Assembly: GCA_024509875.1 (NCBI GenBank)
Contig: JAMPIV010019844.1
Location: forward strand, 124,001-188,000
Reading direction: 5' to 3'
Length of the DNA: 64,000 nucleotides
Source of the DNA: Oreohelix idahoensis
Taxonomy: Eukaryota > Mollusca > Gastropoda > Stylommatophora > Oreohelicidae
Part shown: positions 1 through 9,707 of the stretch, piece by piece
Numbering within the stretch: the stretch's first letter is position 1
Layout of the letters: every line of letters starts with the position of its first letter
Program-made: the position numbers and the translations under genes
Notes under the pieces: model-generated
What the model saw: only the letters and a program-made list of their open reading frames with translations
The model's database searches: none
What the model was told of the DNA's origin: nothing

Positions 1-1251
1 GCAAAGCAAAGCAACAGCAAAAAATAAAAAAAATTAACTAAATTGTGAACAGAGTATTAATCTAGGAAGAAAAAATGTACTACCAAAAATTTACAAAATT
101 ATTATTTAACAATTGATAGCCTAGTCCAGTGATAATAGATCGCCGCTTTATGAAAAATAAAGCAATGAATCTCGATCGCTGGAATAAAGTAGGCCTACTC
201 AACGCAAACAAACTTTTTTTTTTAGTTATGCAGGGTCTACACAGAATATTATGACAATAATTTATCGGAAATATACTGAAGTGCTAGGTATAACTGGACA
301 GATTAAGACAGCGATTAAATTGCAACAAAACAAAACAACAGCAATATTTAACCAAGTTATAGGTACTTAGCTTTTTTAAAACAAATTGGCGTTGAAGTGT
401 CTTGGCAAGCGTGGCTGATAACAGGTAACTTTAAAAATACGTCATGTCACGCTGAAAGCCGAAAGTGTTTGAGGCCGAATTCAAAGTTTTTGCCGAATTG
501 TTGGGTATAAAAGGATTTGATTGGTTGCTGCGAGAGACTTCATTTTAAAAACAGACGCTGAGATTCCCAGAATACAAAAAATTGGTTTAAAAAAAACCTG
601 GGCTAGAAAATATTTTCTGATTTAAAATTTTTAAAAACTTGGGTTGGAAAATATTTTTAGAATTTAAAAAAAAAAAAAAATTCGATTTTTTTTTTTTTTG
701 GAAGGGAGGAAAAATCCGTACAACGAGTCTGTACAGCCGTACACTGATAAAAGTATCAAAAATACATACATTGTACGAAAAATTCGTACAGGTTGACAGG
801 TATGAGTATGAAAAACTGCAAGTGTGTTGCAAAGTTTTTCTTGTTGAGTGTTTACAGTTGTCATATTTGAACAGTTTTTTTTGTCTGGATCTCACAGTCA
901 GCTTTTTGCCATGGTTTTAATTCTTGTTAAAGCAAATGCATTCTGCACAGTGTGTTCAATTCTTAATGTGGTATTTTGCATAATATTAATTTTATTATTA
1001 TTTTAATTGTAAAATCTTTTAATATTAAGAAAAACGTGGTTGTTGAAGAAAGCTAATATGTGCTGTTGATTCAACTTCTCTGGGTTTTAGTAACATTTGT
1101 AAACACATATGGGGTGTTAATCATGAACTAGTCAGTGTTTAAACAAAGCCCAGTCAGTTTGTATCAGCAGTACATTTTTGAATGAGTGATTTAAACTATG
1201 AGTACCTATGCCTTGGTCTTTATTATTTGAAAGATTTTCTTCCATTTGCAG
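1..1251 (+). other. TUBGCP2 intron, left part cut by window edge
   Basis: Intronic sequence upstream of the first exon seen here. It is AT-rich, with A and T homopolymer runs around 667-700. I find no exon-like open frame with conserved GCP2 sequence, so the 5' exons of the gene lie outside the window. A TATA-like stretch near 506-514 has no associated gene. Confidence 0.6.
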
Positions 1252-1313
1252 TTCTTGGTAGAAGAGAATGAGACAATTAACAAGGAGAAACTGCAGGAAG
1301 ATTACAATGATGC
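1252..1313 (+). CDS. TUBGCP2: TUBGCP2 exon (first in window)
   Basis: First visible exon of gamma-tubulin complex component 2, which with GCP3 and gamma-tubulin forms the small complex that nucleates microtubules at centrosomes. The acceptor is TTTGCAG, ending at 1251. The 62 bases begin in phase 0, start FLVEENETINKEKLQEDYND and leave two bases of a split codon. This matches the segment of animal GCP2 that joins the N- and C-terminal GRIP regions. The exon stops at an unusual donor beginning ATATCC instead of GT. Identity rests on recognising the conserved sequence here and in the ten exons that follow. Confidence 0.88.
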
Positions 1314-1957
1314 ATATCCTTTTGTGTTTTTATCTAAAAATTTATGCTTGGTGTTAATGTTCTTTTATTCTTTTAAAATCTCTTAGTATATTTATTTAAT
1401 TGTAGTCAGGTTTAGCATAAGTCTCTTAGTAGAACGTGGTAGACAAGGAAAAAAAAAAATAAAGGATCCCGTTAAACGCCCATTGAGGCATATTGGGAAT
1501 ATGTTTGGCCCATATTTTCTTGACCATTGACACACAGGGGGTAATGTGGTCAGCATCACGCCAGCTGCCTTAACCTTCCCAGAGTTGCTCAGGTATCCAA
1601 TTCATGGGGCTGGGTCAACCTGTGAGCCGTTTGCAGTCTAAAAAAATCCCACCTCAACTAGGGATCGAACCATGGACCACCGAGCTAGGAAGCCAGTGCA
1701 CTAACCACTGTGCTACTGTGGCTCTGTGGTAGGCGAGTTACATGAATAATTTAGATTCTGCTTTATCTTCCGTGATGAATTAAATTGAATTTAAATGTTC
1801 AGTTGTGTTATGAAACCCGTGAAGATACTTGGTCTAGCCTACATTCCACAATGATCATGTTCAGGGTCTGGTATTCAGTGTATTAAAAAAAACTGTTCAC
1901 TAACCAGCGATGAAGTTCAGTTGATTGTTAATAAATATTATCCTTAACTTGTCTCAC
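1314..1957 (+). other. Probable U12-type (AT-AC) intron of TUBGCP2
   Basis: The intron starts ATATCCTTT at 1314-1322 and ends TCTCAC at 1957. A TCCTTAAC branch site lies at 1941-1948, leaving about 10 bases from the branch adenosine to the intron end. These are the three hallmarks of minor-spliceosome AT-AC introns. Joining 1313 to 1958 restores an alanine codon followed by YWEK, as expected for GCP2. The nearest GT-AG alternative (GT at 1323, AG at 1969-1970) would be out of frame. A SINE lies inside the intron. Confidence 0.85.
1443..1725 (-). mobile_element. tRNA-derived SINE
   Basis: On the - strand the element begins with a tRNA-like head. It has an A-box-like TAGCACAGTGGTTAGTGC and a B box GGTTCGATCCC (plus-strand about 1663-1720). 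A roughly 200-bp body follows, ending in an A-rich tail near 1450. GTGGTAG flanks both ends (1436-1442 and 1726-1732) as a likely target duplication. It is not a functional tRNA gene because the acceptor stem does not close. It sits within the AT-AC intron, leaving both splice signals untouched. Confidence 0.75.
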
Positions 1958-2070
1958 TTACTGGGAAAAGCACTATTCCGTGTTTCAAGAAAGAATTCCT
2001 GTGTTTCTGGAACAAGTAGCAGATAAAATTCTCAACACAGGGAAATATCTGAATGTAGTCAGACAGTGTG
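1958..2070 (+). CDS. TUBGCP2: TUBGCP2 exon
   Basis: This 113-base exon follows the AT-AC intron. Its first base completes the split alanine codon, and it encodes YWEKHYSVFQERIPVFLEQ followed by a conserved ADKILNTGKYLNVVRQC block, which is characteristic of GCP2 at the start of the C-terminal GRIP2 half. The donor is GTATGT at 2071, a normal U2-type site, and the exon ends one base into a glycine codon. The next exon is nearly 15 kb away because two LTR retrotransposons entered the intron. Confidence 0.9.
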
Positions 2071-2211
2071 GTATGTTTCTCTAACACTACTTAATTAGAA
2101 CAGTGTACGTTCAAGAGCTAGTAGGCTTTTACTTGAGCACTGTTACAGCAAAACCTGCATTGTAATCAAGTCTTCAGAAGGGAACATGGCGCATAAAAAT
2201 GACAATTGACT

Positions 2212-2371
2212 AACAAAGTCCACTGGGAGGACAACATTAGACAATCTTTGAAGGACCGAGGACTAGAATGGAATCAGGCCACGAGGAAGACAGCCGATAG
2301 GATATTCTGGCGCTCTCTCTTCCAGACCTCTACACCTCACAGTAGAAGGGGAACGACTAAGTAAGTAAATA
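2212..2371 (+). mobile_element. LINE 3' end fragment with (TAAG)n tail
   Basis: A short decayed piece of non-LTR retrotransposon 3' coding end. One frame reads SLKDRGLEWNQATRKTADRI, the usual last block of many animal LINE proteins, then a stop and a GTAAGTAAGTAAAT-like tail at about 2358-2371. The same 3' tail sequence recurs inverted near 16844-16885. No reverse transcriptase portion is left. Confidence 0.6.
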
Positions 2372-2814
2372 AGACTAACAGATAAATAAAATAAAGTTTG
2401 AGAACTTGTATCCAGCTGTCTTGAGGAGATGGAGTTAGCCATGTAGCCAAGTATGACGGAGAGCACATGTGTTTGTAAAAACCAGAAGAGAGCTAAGAGA
2501 TGTGGGCAAGGAAATCCAAAAGTAATTGATAAGGGTGGATTTAGGCTGAGTTCAATTACCACCCCTATCGACACCAGTTAAATTATAGTTGTAGTATAGG
2601 GTGTCTTATCTGGTTTATGTCGTTGCTGTGTGTAAAGTAGTTAGCCATTCAATGATAAGACCAGTCCACAGAGTTACAGCACAGGCAAAGTTACATGCGA
2701 AGTCATAAAGGAGGTAACTGCTCTTGACGTTTTTATCATTTATTTTACGCCACAACGACAGTTACTTCACATACATCATAAACATCATAGTTCAATAGTT
2801 TCAGCATTCAACAA

Positions 2815-3977
2815 TGATATTGGTGCCAGCTGATAGTCATGTAGAATCCAATACTCAATATTCATAATGTAAACAAATAGCTTCCGTATATTCGATATCA
2901 TAAAGTTCTGGTTCGTGAAGCTGTATAAATAATATATAGCACAGATCTGGGTACCTAAAGTTCATACATATAAATTCTGCAACAGTGTCAGCTGCAGATC
3001 ATCAATGTTCATAGATAATAATAAATACTCCCTTCCTGATGCTAGCAGATCAGATGTATACAATAAGTCCATTTATCGTCTGCACGTGAATAGCATACAT
3101 GGAGTACAGGTCAACCCGACCTTTATAACATTCCTAAGTCTAACCATCTGACTTGGACGTGATCTCTGATATAACGAATCCTGGAACACAGACAATAGTC
3201 TTGTTGGTCTAGAGCGACCCATATATCTAACTAGTTCAGGTATAAAGATACCGGTGGCGAAATCCTAATCAAAGTACCTCTCCATTTTTGAATCACACAA
3301 GCGAGCAAAGAGCGACAAAATGACGAACTTCTAGATGATAGCGTAAAGTTCAATACAAGAGGAATTACCTTTTTTCCGAAATCAACCACTGAACATATGC
3401 CTCCAGGCAGGCTTGAATAACACTGGGAAATAGTCTAGTTAGCTAACTAACTAACAAAGACAATGTATTTCCCTCAGAAAAATCACAAGACGCAGATTGC
3501 GTCCGCTCGCTGCTCAGACCATTTCTTAACTCCCCGAGCTGGGCGGAAATCACAATCGAACTCTCAAAGTCTAGACATGCTCAGGACGCCTCTACCTGAG
3601 TAAAATTCAACGAGACGATGGTTGAAGACCTTCTAGAAAGATTTTGTAAGAAATCTTGCCTTATATGGTCAGCAAACGAATCCTCAACACAGGTTTCATA
3701 CATTCCAACAACAGTTGACCGATCATTACCAAATAAGGAGAATGGTCACACTTCGTTCAAACGATATAGACCGAACGTGTCTCGTCACAAGAAGAGGTAA
3801 TCATCATCTTAAATGATAATTTCAATATCCAGAGTTATGTAGCTTTGACTGAAGAAATTAACGTATACATTTCAGTCAATCTAATTACACAATGTCTTTA
3901 GCAAAAAAATGGTCATATAATGACTTTAGGAAAAATGATCATACAATGACCTAAGAAAAAATGATCTGTGCGTAACA
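2815..3977 (-). repeat. 3' LTR of element 1 (matched part)
   Basis: Direct repeat of 11279-12441, more than 99 percent identical by eye. On the + strand it begins TGATATTGG and ends GTGCGTAACA, so in element sense it starts TGTTACGCAC. The 80 bases just outside its left edge (2735-2814) are only loosely similar to the bases flanking the other copy. The true U5 end is therefore uncertain and may be mosaic. A 60-residue open frame inside (3618-3800) occurs in both LTRs and looks incidental. Confidence 0.85.
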
Positions 3978-4021
3978 TTACCGCACCCTCCCGGGAAAAA
4001 AAATGGAACATTTTTTTTTTT
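3978..4021 (-). promoter_or_regulatory. Polypurine tract and preceding hairpin, element 1
   Basis: In element sense a 10-bp perfect stem with a 3-base loop (plus-strand 3996-4018: eight A, TG, GAA, CA, eight T) comes directly before CCCGGGAGGGTGCGGTAA and the 3' LTR. The purine-rich stretch next to the LTR is the expected plus-strand primer site. The hairpin is shared in form with elements 2 and 3. Confidence 0.6.
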
Positions 4022-4775
4022 GAATCCTGGAGCCGGAAAAAACCCTAGGCTCCTAACGCACGTATGATGCGCGGATATACTGCCTAAAAATGAGGCTTGC
4101 TCGACGCATAGAGCGAAACTGAGATTATATCTCAGATCCTTAGAGAAACAAAAATTTATCTAAGTATACGCGTATATATTCCAGGAAGGTGCCACCAACA
4201 CACGCCACCGTGGGCAACATAATAAAGCAAGTTAAATTATACACATACCAATCTATGAACTTAACTATATTATCATAGTATTATATAATGAAGTGTGCAA
4301 ACAGTGGTGTAATATATCAATATACCGCAATATAATATTACAAATATTCAAACAAAGAAATTTATTAAAAAATAAATCATTATCAATCATTATAAATACA
4401 TGTGCTGTTTCTTGTAGACATAAATACAATCCATACAAGAAGATGTGGACATCATCCGCTCCCAATCCGGGACAGGACATGGTAACCTCGACGTTCCACA
4501 ATGTACAAAATTTCGCAGACGTCAATGATGTGCTGCGAAAATATCAATAACACAAATCTTTAAGACAATTGTTAAATCTCTTAATACAATCATTAAAGTA
4601 TAATATGTAAATGTGGCCATGTGATCTTTTGGCCCGTATATCGCTAACTAAGCCTTCTTCTGTTATGATCAAATCGGTAACAGAAAAAAGGAAATAACAT
4701 GGTACAACGTTATAAATTTCCAAAAAGTGACAAAATATGTGCTAATATGTCATTATAGTATTGATGACAGAAGAG
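4022..4775 (-). other. 3' untranslated part of element 1
   Basis: This stretch lies between the Gag-Pol stop and the polypurine tract. It is AT-rich and has two overlapping open frames on opposite strands (4265-4525 and 4293-4550). Neither resembles a known protein, and I see no counterpart in the 3' part of element 3. I see no envelope-like frame. Confidence 0.5.
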
Positions 4776-7700
4776 TTATGTGGAATCGTGTGGGCACCTG
4801 GACAGAATGTCTGCCATCACATTATCCGAACCACGGATAGCTCGCACCGTGAAATGAAATGGTTGAAGAGCTATGGCGTATCGAGTTGACCTCGAGCTCT
4901 TCAAGTTTTTGCTCTGAATAGCAGTAAGAGCTTTCTGGTCGGTTTCCACAATAAAATGTGCGCCTAGAAGAAATCTTTGTAACTTCAGAATAGACCATAC
5001 CATAGCTAATAATTCACGGTCTAAAACCGAGTAATTCTTTTCTGCAGCATTTAATTTCCTAGAGATATACATCACCGGATGCAGAGTATCAGAATACTCC
5101 TGCATAAGTGCTGCCCCAATCCCAGTTGACGAGGCGTCACTTCGAAGAACAAAAGTCTTCTCAATAGTAGGTAATCTAAGGATAGGTGGAGATGAAAATA
5201 GAGTTTTAACCTGGTCCAATGAGGATTGACATTCTTGCGACCAGCAGATCAGATTAGGCGATCCTTTCTTCAATAAAGTAGAAAGCGGTGCCATAATGGA
5301 TGACAGATTCGGAATGAATCGTCCGTAAAATTGGATCAAACCTAAGAGACTCCGTACTTGTTTCTTTGTTTTAGGGACAGAAATGTTAAGTATTTTTGAA
5401 ACATTATGGTCCTCTGTCTTTAAAAGACCATGACCAACCCGATGACCCAGGAAAGAAATCTCACTAAATCCTATAAAGGCTTTAGAGGGTTTTGCAGTCA
5501 AGTTATATTCGCGAAGAGTAGACAGCAATTCGTACAAACCCAAATAGTGATCTTCCCAGGAATCACTGAACAGACAGATATCGTCTAAATATGCTATGAC
5601 ATCTGTACGATATGCGAGAATTCGCCGCATCATGCGTACGAATGTAGCAGGGGCGTTCATAAGACCGAAAGGCATGAAATTCCATTGGAATAAACCCCTA
5701 GGTGTAGAAAAAGCTGTAAAAGGTTTGGCACGTTCAGTTAAAGGAACTTGCCAATAACCTTTAGACAAATCTAGTTTGGTAAAGAACCTAGAATTAGCAA
5801 GTTTATTTAGCAGCTCTTCCAATGAAGGCATAGGTTCAGCATCGAACTTCGTAACTTGGTTCAATTTGCGATAATCTACGCAAATGCGAATGTTATTATC
5901 CTTCTTCCGAACAATAACCATAGACGAAGAGTATGCTGAAGTGGATGGTTCAATGATTTCCAATCGAATCATTTCATCCAATTCTTTTTCGACTTGTGAC
6001 TGAAAATGGATAGGTATTGGATAGGGTCTGACTCTGATAGGATTATGGTCAGTTTGTATAATGTCATGTTCGATGACATGTGTGTGTCCCGGGATGTCTG
6101 TAAGAACATCCTGAAATGTTTGCAACATCGAAGAAACTTGTCGATGTTCTTCAGCGGAAAGATTAGGAGAAACGGTAACGTTTTTCCAAGATTCCGTAGA
6201 ATAAAGTGGGACCATAGGAAGTGGAAGATTGACATCAGAAAAAGTAGTTTCCTCATCCTGTATAACTGACAGGGATGAGTAATGACCATGAGGTACTTGA
6301 GAATTGTCCGTTGCCTGGAAAATAGGCTGCAAATAGTCTGGTCTTTCATGAAATTCCGTGAGCATATTTATGTGGAAAGTTTTATGCTTTCCATCAATAT
6401 CGACAACATAGTCGACATCGGAAATTTTGGAGACTATTGCATATGGACCTTTCCATGCAATAAGAAGTCTGTTCTCCCTTGAAGGAAGTAGAACGAGAGC
6501 TTTGTCACCTGGACAAAGTTGTCGTAGACATCTATTCTTATTTGCAAACTGCCTTGCCTTTTCTTTAGCAAACTCGGATGAAGAAGTTGCTAGTTTGCAT
6601 GCCTCGATGATCTTTTGCCTAAGAGCAATGACATACTCGTAAGAAGATTGAGTCTCATCGCTAATATTATCGGCAGTGATTAGATCGTGAAGTAAAGACA
6701 TAGGGCCGCGCGGTTGCGCGCCAAAGACAAGTTCAAAAGGAGAAAACCCTGTGTGTTCATTGGGAACCTCTCTATAAGCAAAGAGAGCCGCGGGTAAAAC
6801 CCTGTCCCAATCCTGAGGATGATCCTCAGTTATCTTCCCAAGTAAAGTTTTTAGTGTCCTATTCAAACGCTCAACTAACCCATTAGACATTGGGTGATAG
6901 ATACTGCTGAGAGACCTTTTAATATGTAGCATAGACATTACCTGTGACATAGTGTCTGATATAAGTTGAGTGCCATGGTCTGACAATATTTCTCCGGGGA
7001 AACCCAAGCGAGAAAATATCAGCCAAAGAGCGTCTGCGATATCAGCAGTTGAGATGCTCTTGAGAGGTATAGCCTCTGGCCAACGTGTGCACATATCGAC
7101 ACATGTAAGGATAAATTGATGTCCTCTGGCCGACTTAATCCTAAAAGGACCGATAATATCTATTGCCATTTTTTGAAAAGGGCGAATAGGAATGTCAGCA
7201 GCCTGGATAGGCGCAGCATGTCGTGGTCCTTTAGATTTGACCTCCTGACATACTTTGCAAGAACGACAGTACATTCGTATGTCCTTGCTCACAAATGGCC
7301 AAAAGAAAGCCGCAAGAACCCTCGACTTTGTACGGGAAAAACCCATATGTCCAGCACATTGCGAGTCATGAGCATGTTGCAATATTTGCAATCTCATACT
7401 CTTAGGCACAAGAATTTGTGAATGAGTGGACGTAGACGAGTCTTGTACCATACGCACAAGTACGCCGTTCTTCATAGAAATCCAAGACTTTCTATTAGTA
7501 TTCTGATTTGGATCACCTTTTTTTGCTAGAATGAAGAATTTTTGTAAAGAAGGATCTTCTTCTTGCAATTTTATAAATGAGTCACGTGAAATAATCAAGT
7601 GACTATCTTGGCTATCTACTTCATTATTATCAGTTAATGAAGTTTGAGGTGGATCCAGAGCATGTGCTCTTGTGACCACCGCATTGGTAGCTTCTATGTT

Positions 7701-9707
7701 TTGCTCTTCCCAAACAGCAATTTGCTGTGGGGTACATTCCCTAACTCCGTGAATACGACCAATAATAAGGTCCGCAATAGGGTTTGGAAGAAGACACGCG
7801 TGGACATCTCCCGTAAAGAAAGGAGTAGCAATATGTATTATGGCAGTAGGATACTTTTCCACCGTGCCACCAAATGTGACACATTTGATGACCTTTCCTG
7901 TAGCACAGGATGGATTTACAAGCGATTGCCTAACGCCAATAGTAGTACATCCAGAATCAAACAAAATTGAGACTGGATTACTATTTACAAGACCCTTATG
8001 CAGTATAAGAGAACCTCTCCCGTCATGCGCAACATTAGCAGGAAGAGCAGGAAGAGGATGACCACAGCTTAGCGTAGTTACGGTAGTTGGTTCGAACAAA
8101 GTACTACATTGAGGACATTTATTTGCTCTACCAAAGTCAAAAGAAGAACATCCTATAGCATTATGGTTTTTATTATCATTAACCTGTTTATCTGCTCCCT
8201 GAGATTCTTGTTGTACAGAGTTTGTCTGTTGATATCTTTTTTTCTTATGTTGCGATCTACCGCGACCATTATTGCCTCTGAAATTATCACTATTTTCTCT
8301 CCTGTAATTGTTATCCTGGTTTGTGTTCCAGTTTCCATAATTGTCATTATCATCTCTATATTGATTTGAAAATCTAGTAGATTGATTTTGAGGTCTACGC
8401 GAAAAATAGCCACCTCTATACTGACTACCTTTGCGGAAATGTCTAAAATTATTAGATCCATAATAACGAGGAGTGTCAGCTTGCCTCCAGTTATTCGAAG
8501 AAGAATCACCATGTGATTGATTGCTATGATTTTGATCATAATTACGGTTACTCTTTCTATTAATATTATGTTGAGTACCTTGAAACTTACGTTTGAAGTT
8601 TTGGCCATATGGTGCTGCCGAAGCCACTGGCAGACCTTCTTTTACTTTAGAGTTGCTAACGGTTACGTTAGGGTGCGCAGTCACATACTGGCAACAGTAT
8701 TCTTCCATTTCTTTTATATTTTTAGGCTTACGTTCATGAAGAAAGTAAAGAAAAGATTCAGTTACAGAAGACATAACCTTGTCTCTAAGTAGTAAATCCA
8801 TAAGAGCTTCATATGTTTGTACTGTCTTAGACAGCTCAACCCATCGTGAAAAAGTAAAACGTATCCTTGAGATGAATTCAGAGAATTCCTCTCCATTTTC
8901 TGGCAACATCTTTTTAAATTGAAGACGATAGCCGTCTTCATCAAGTTGGTATTTCTTTAACAAGATAGCCCTGAAAACCTCATAGTTGTTTTTGTCAGGT
9001 ACATCTACCATGCCCAACCTAGTCAAAGCATCACCTCTAAGTATCTTGGACAGATGATAAACATACAATGATTTATCTATGTTATGCACTTTACATGCAT
9101 TTTCAAATCTGTCTAAATAAAATGTTATATCATCAATAGAAGCATTGAATGCTGGTAAATTAAGCTTGAAATCAACAGCATTAGACTTATTAGCAGATGA
9201 TACCTTATTAGCATCATTAGCATTACTAGACAACTTCAACTTTTCTAACTCCAAAGCTAAGAGTTTTTCTTCATGCTCCATTTTTGCTTTTCTTTCATCA
9301 GCCTCTCTTTGTAACCTTCTTTCTTCAGCGTCAGCCTGTAACTTTCTTTCTTCAGCCTCAGCTTGTTTTTCTAATCTTTTATTTTCAGCCTCTATTTCAA
9401 GTCTCTTATTTTCAGCCTCTTTTTCAAGTCTCTTATTTTCAGACTCTCTTTCAAGTTTTTTCTCTTCAGCTTTTGCTTCTGCTTCTCTTTTTTGTTTTTC
9501 CATTTCCATTTGGAATCTCTTTTCCTCCACTTGCATCTGCAGTTTTAAATTCTCAGCTTCTATTCTCTTTTGTTCAGTTTGTTCTTTAATTTTCTTTTCT
9601 TCCGACTTCAATGCCTTGGCATATTGAACAGTCGCAAATTCTTCTAATTTATCACCAGTCTTTCCAAGGGATTTACCCTGCTCAATAAAGTACTCAAATG
9701 TAGACAT
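4776..9707 (-). CDS. Gag-Pol polyprotein, Gmr1-like retrotransposon
   Basis: A single intact frame of 1643 residues. Residues about 35-158 are a charged coiled coil of repeats such as EAENKRLEKEAENKRLEIEA. Gag follows, then an Asn/Arg/Gly-rich stretch and a CPQC...SCGHP cysteine motif in place of a classical CCHC knuckle. The aspartic protease has LFDSGC at about 583. Integrase follows with an H-H-C-C zinc region (about 777-820), catalytic Asp 850, Asp 910 and Glu 946 with 35 residues between the last two, and a GPY/F module (WKGPY). Reverse transcriptase comes next (Asp near 1313, YLDD near 1376), then RNase H from about 1515 (RSDAS). Integrase before reverse transcriptase is the Gmr1-type order. 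There is no gag-pol frameshift. I infer that it may be functional; expression cannot be judged. Confidence 0.92.
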   Translation of the reverse strand: MSTFEYFIEQGKSLGKTGDKLEEFATVQYAKALKSEEKKIKEQTEQKRIEAENLKLQMQVEEKRFQMEMEKQKREAEAKAEEKKLERESENKRLEKEAENKRLEIEAENKRLEKQAEAEERKLQADAEERRLQREADERKAKMEHEEKLLALELEKLKLSSNANDANKVSSANKSNAVDFKLNLPAFNASIDDITFYLDRFENACKVHNIDKSLYVYHLSKILRGDALTRLGMVDVPDKNNYEVFRAILLKKYQLDEDGYRLQFKKMLPENGEEFSEFISRIRFTFSRWVELSKTVQTYEALMDLLLRDKVMSSVTESFLYFLHERKPKNIKEMEEYCCQYVTAHPNVTVSNSKVKEGLPVASAAPYGQNFKRKFQGTQHNINRKSNRNYDQNHSNQSHGDSSSNNWRQADTPRYYGSNNFRHFRKGSQYRGGYFSRRPQNQSTRFSNQYRDDNDNYGNWNTNQDNNYRRENSDNFRGNNGRGRSQHKKKRYQQTNSVQQESQGADKQVNDNKNHNAIGCSSFDFGRANKCPQCSTLFEPTTVTTLSCGHPLPALPANVAHDGRGSLILHKGLVNSNPVSILFDSGCTTIGVRQSLVNPSCATGKVIKCVTFGGTVEKYPTAIIHIATPFFTGDVHACLLPNPIADLIIGRIHGVRECTPQQIAVWEEQNIEATNAVVTRAHALDPPQTSLTDNNEVDSQDSHLIISRDSFIKLQEEDPSLQKFFILAKKGDPNQNTNRKSWISMKNGVLVRMVQDSSTSTHSQILVPKSMRLQILQHAHDSQCAGHMGFSRTKSRVLAAFFWPFVSKDIRMYCRSCKVCQEVKSKGPRHAAPIQAADIPIRPFQKMAIDIIGPFRIKSARGHQFILTCVDMCTRWPEAIPLKSISTADIADALWLIFSRLGFPGEILSDHGTQLISDTMSQVMSMLHIKRSLSSIYHPMSNGLVERLNRTLKTLLGKITEDHPQDWDRVLPAALFAYREVPNEHTGFSPFELVFGAQPRGPMSLLHDLITADNISDETQSSYEYVIALRQKIIEACKLATSSSEFAKEKARQFANKNRCLRQLCPGDKALVLLPSRENRLLIAWKGPYAIVSKISDVDYVVDIDGKHKTFHINMLTEFHERPDYLQPIFQATDNSQVPHGHYSSLSVIQDEETTFSDVNLPLPMVPLYSTESWKNVTVSPNLSAEEHRQVSSMLQTFQDVLTDIPGHTHVIEHDIIQTDHNPIRVRPYPIPIHFQSQVEKELDEMIRLEIIEPSTSAYSSSMVIVRKKDNNIRICVDYRKLNQVTKFDAEPMPSLEELLNKLANSRFFTKLDLSKGYWQVPLTERAKPFTAFSTPRGLFQWNFMPFGLMNAPATFVRMMRRILAYRTDVIAYLDDICLFSDSWEDHYLGLYELLSTLREYNLTAKPSKAFIGFSEISFLGHRVGHGLLKTEDHNVSKILNISVPKTKKQVRSLLGLIQFYGRFIPNLSSIMAPLSTLLKKGSPNLICWSQECQSSLDQVKTLFSSPPILRLPTIEKTFVLRSDASSTGIGAALMQEYSDTLHPVMYISRKLNAAEKNYSVLDRELLAMVWSILKLQRFLLGAHFIVETDQKALTAIQSKNLKSSRSTRYAIALQPFHFTVRAIRGSDNVMADILSRCPHDST

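Noticed and set aside
506..514. TATA-like TATAAAAGG
   Set aside because: No gene start or supporting promoter context follows, and it lies within the TUBGCP2 intron.
1660..1722. tRNA gene on the - strand
   Set aside because: A and B boxes are present, but the cloverleaf does not close and a SINE body with A-rich tail and target duplication follows.
3618..3800. 60-residue protein in the LTR, repeated at 12082-12264
   Set aside because: The two frames are copies only because the LTRs are copies; no family resemblance.
4265..4550. Envelope-like third gene of element 1
   Set aside because: Only short frames on both strands, no signal peptide or membrane anchor pattern that stands out, and no match in element 3.
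6006..8792. Many + strand frames opposite the element 1 Gag-Pol
   Set aside because: They are shadows of the 1643-residue frame with no recognisable domains.
9145..9627. 160-residue Ser/Phe-rich frame
   Set aside because: It is the antisense of the Gag coiled-coil repeat.
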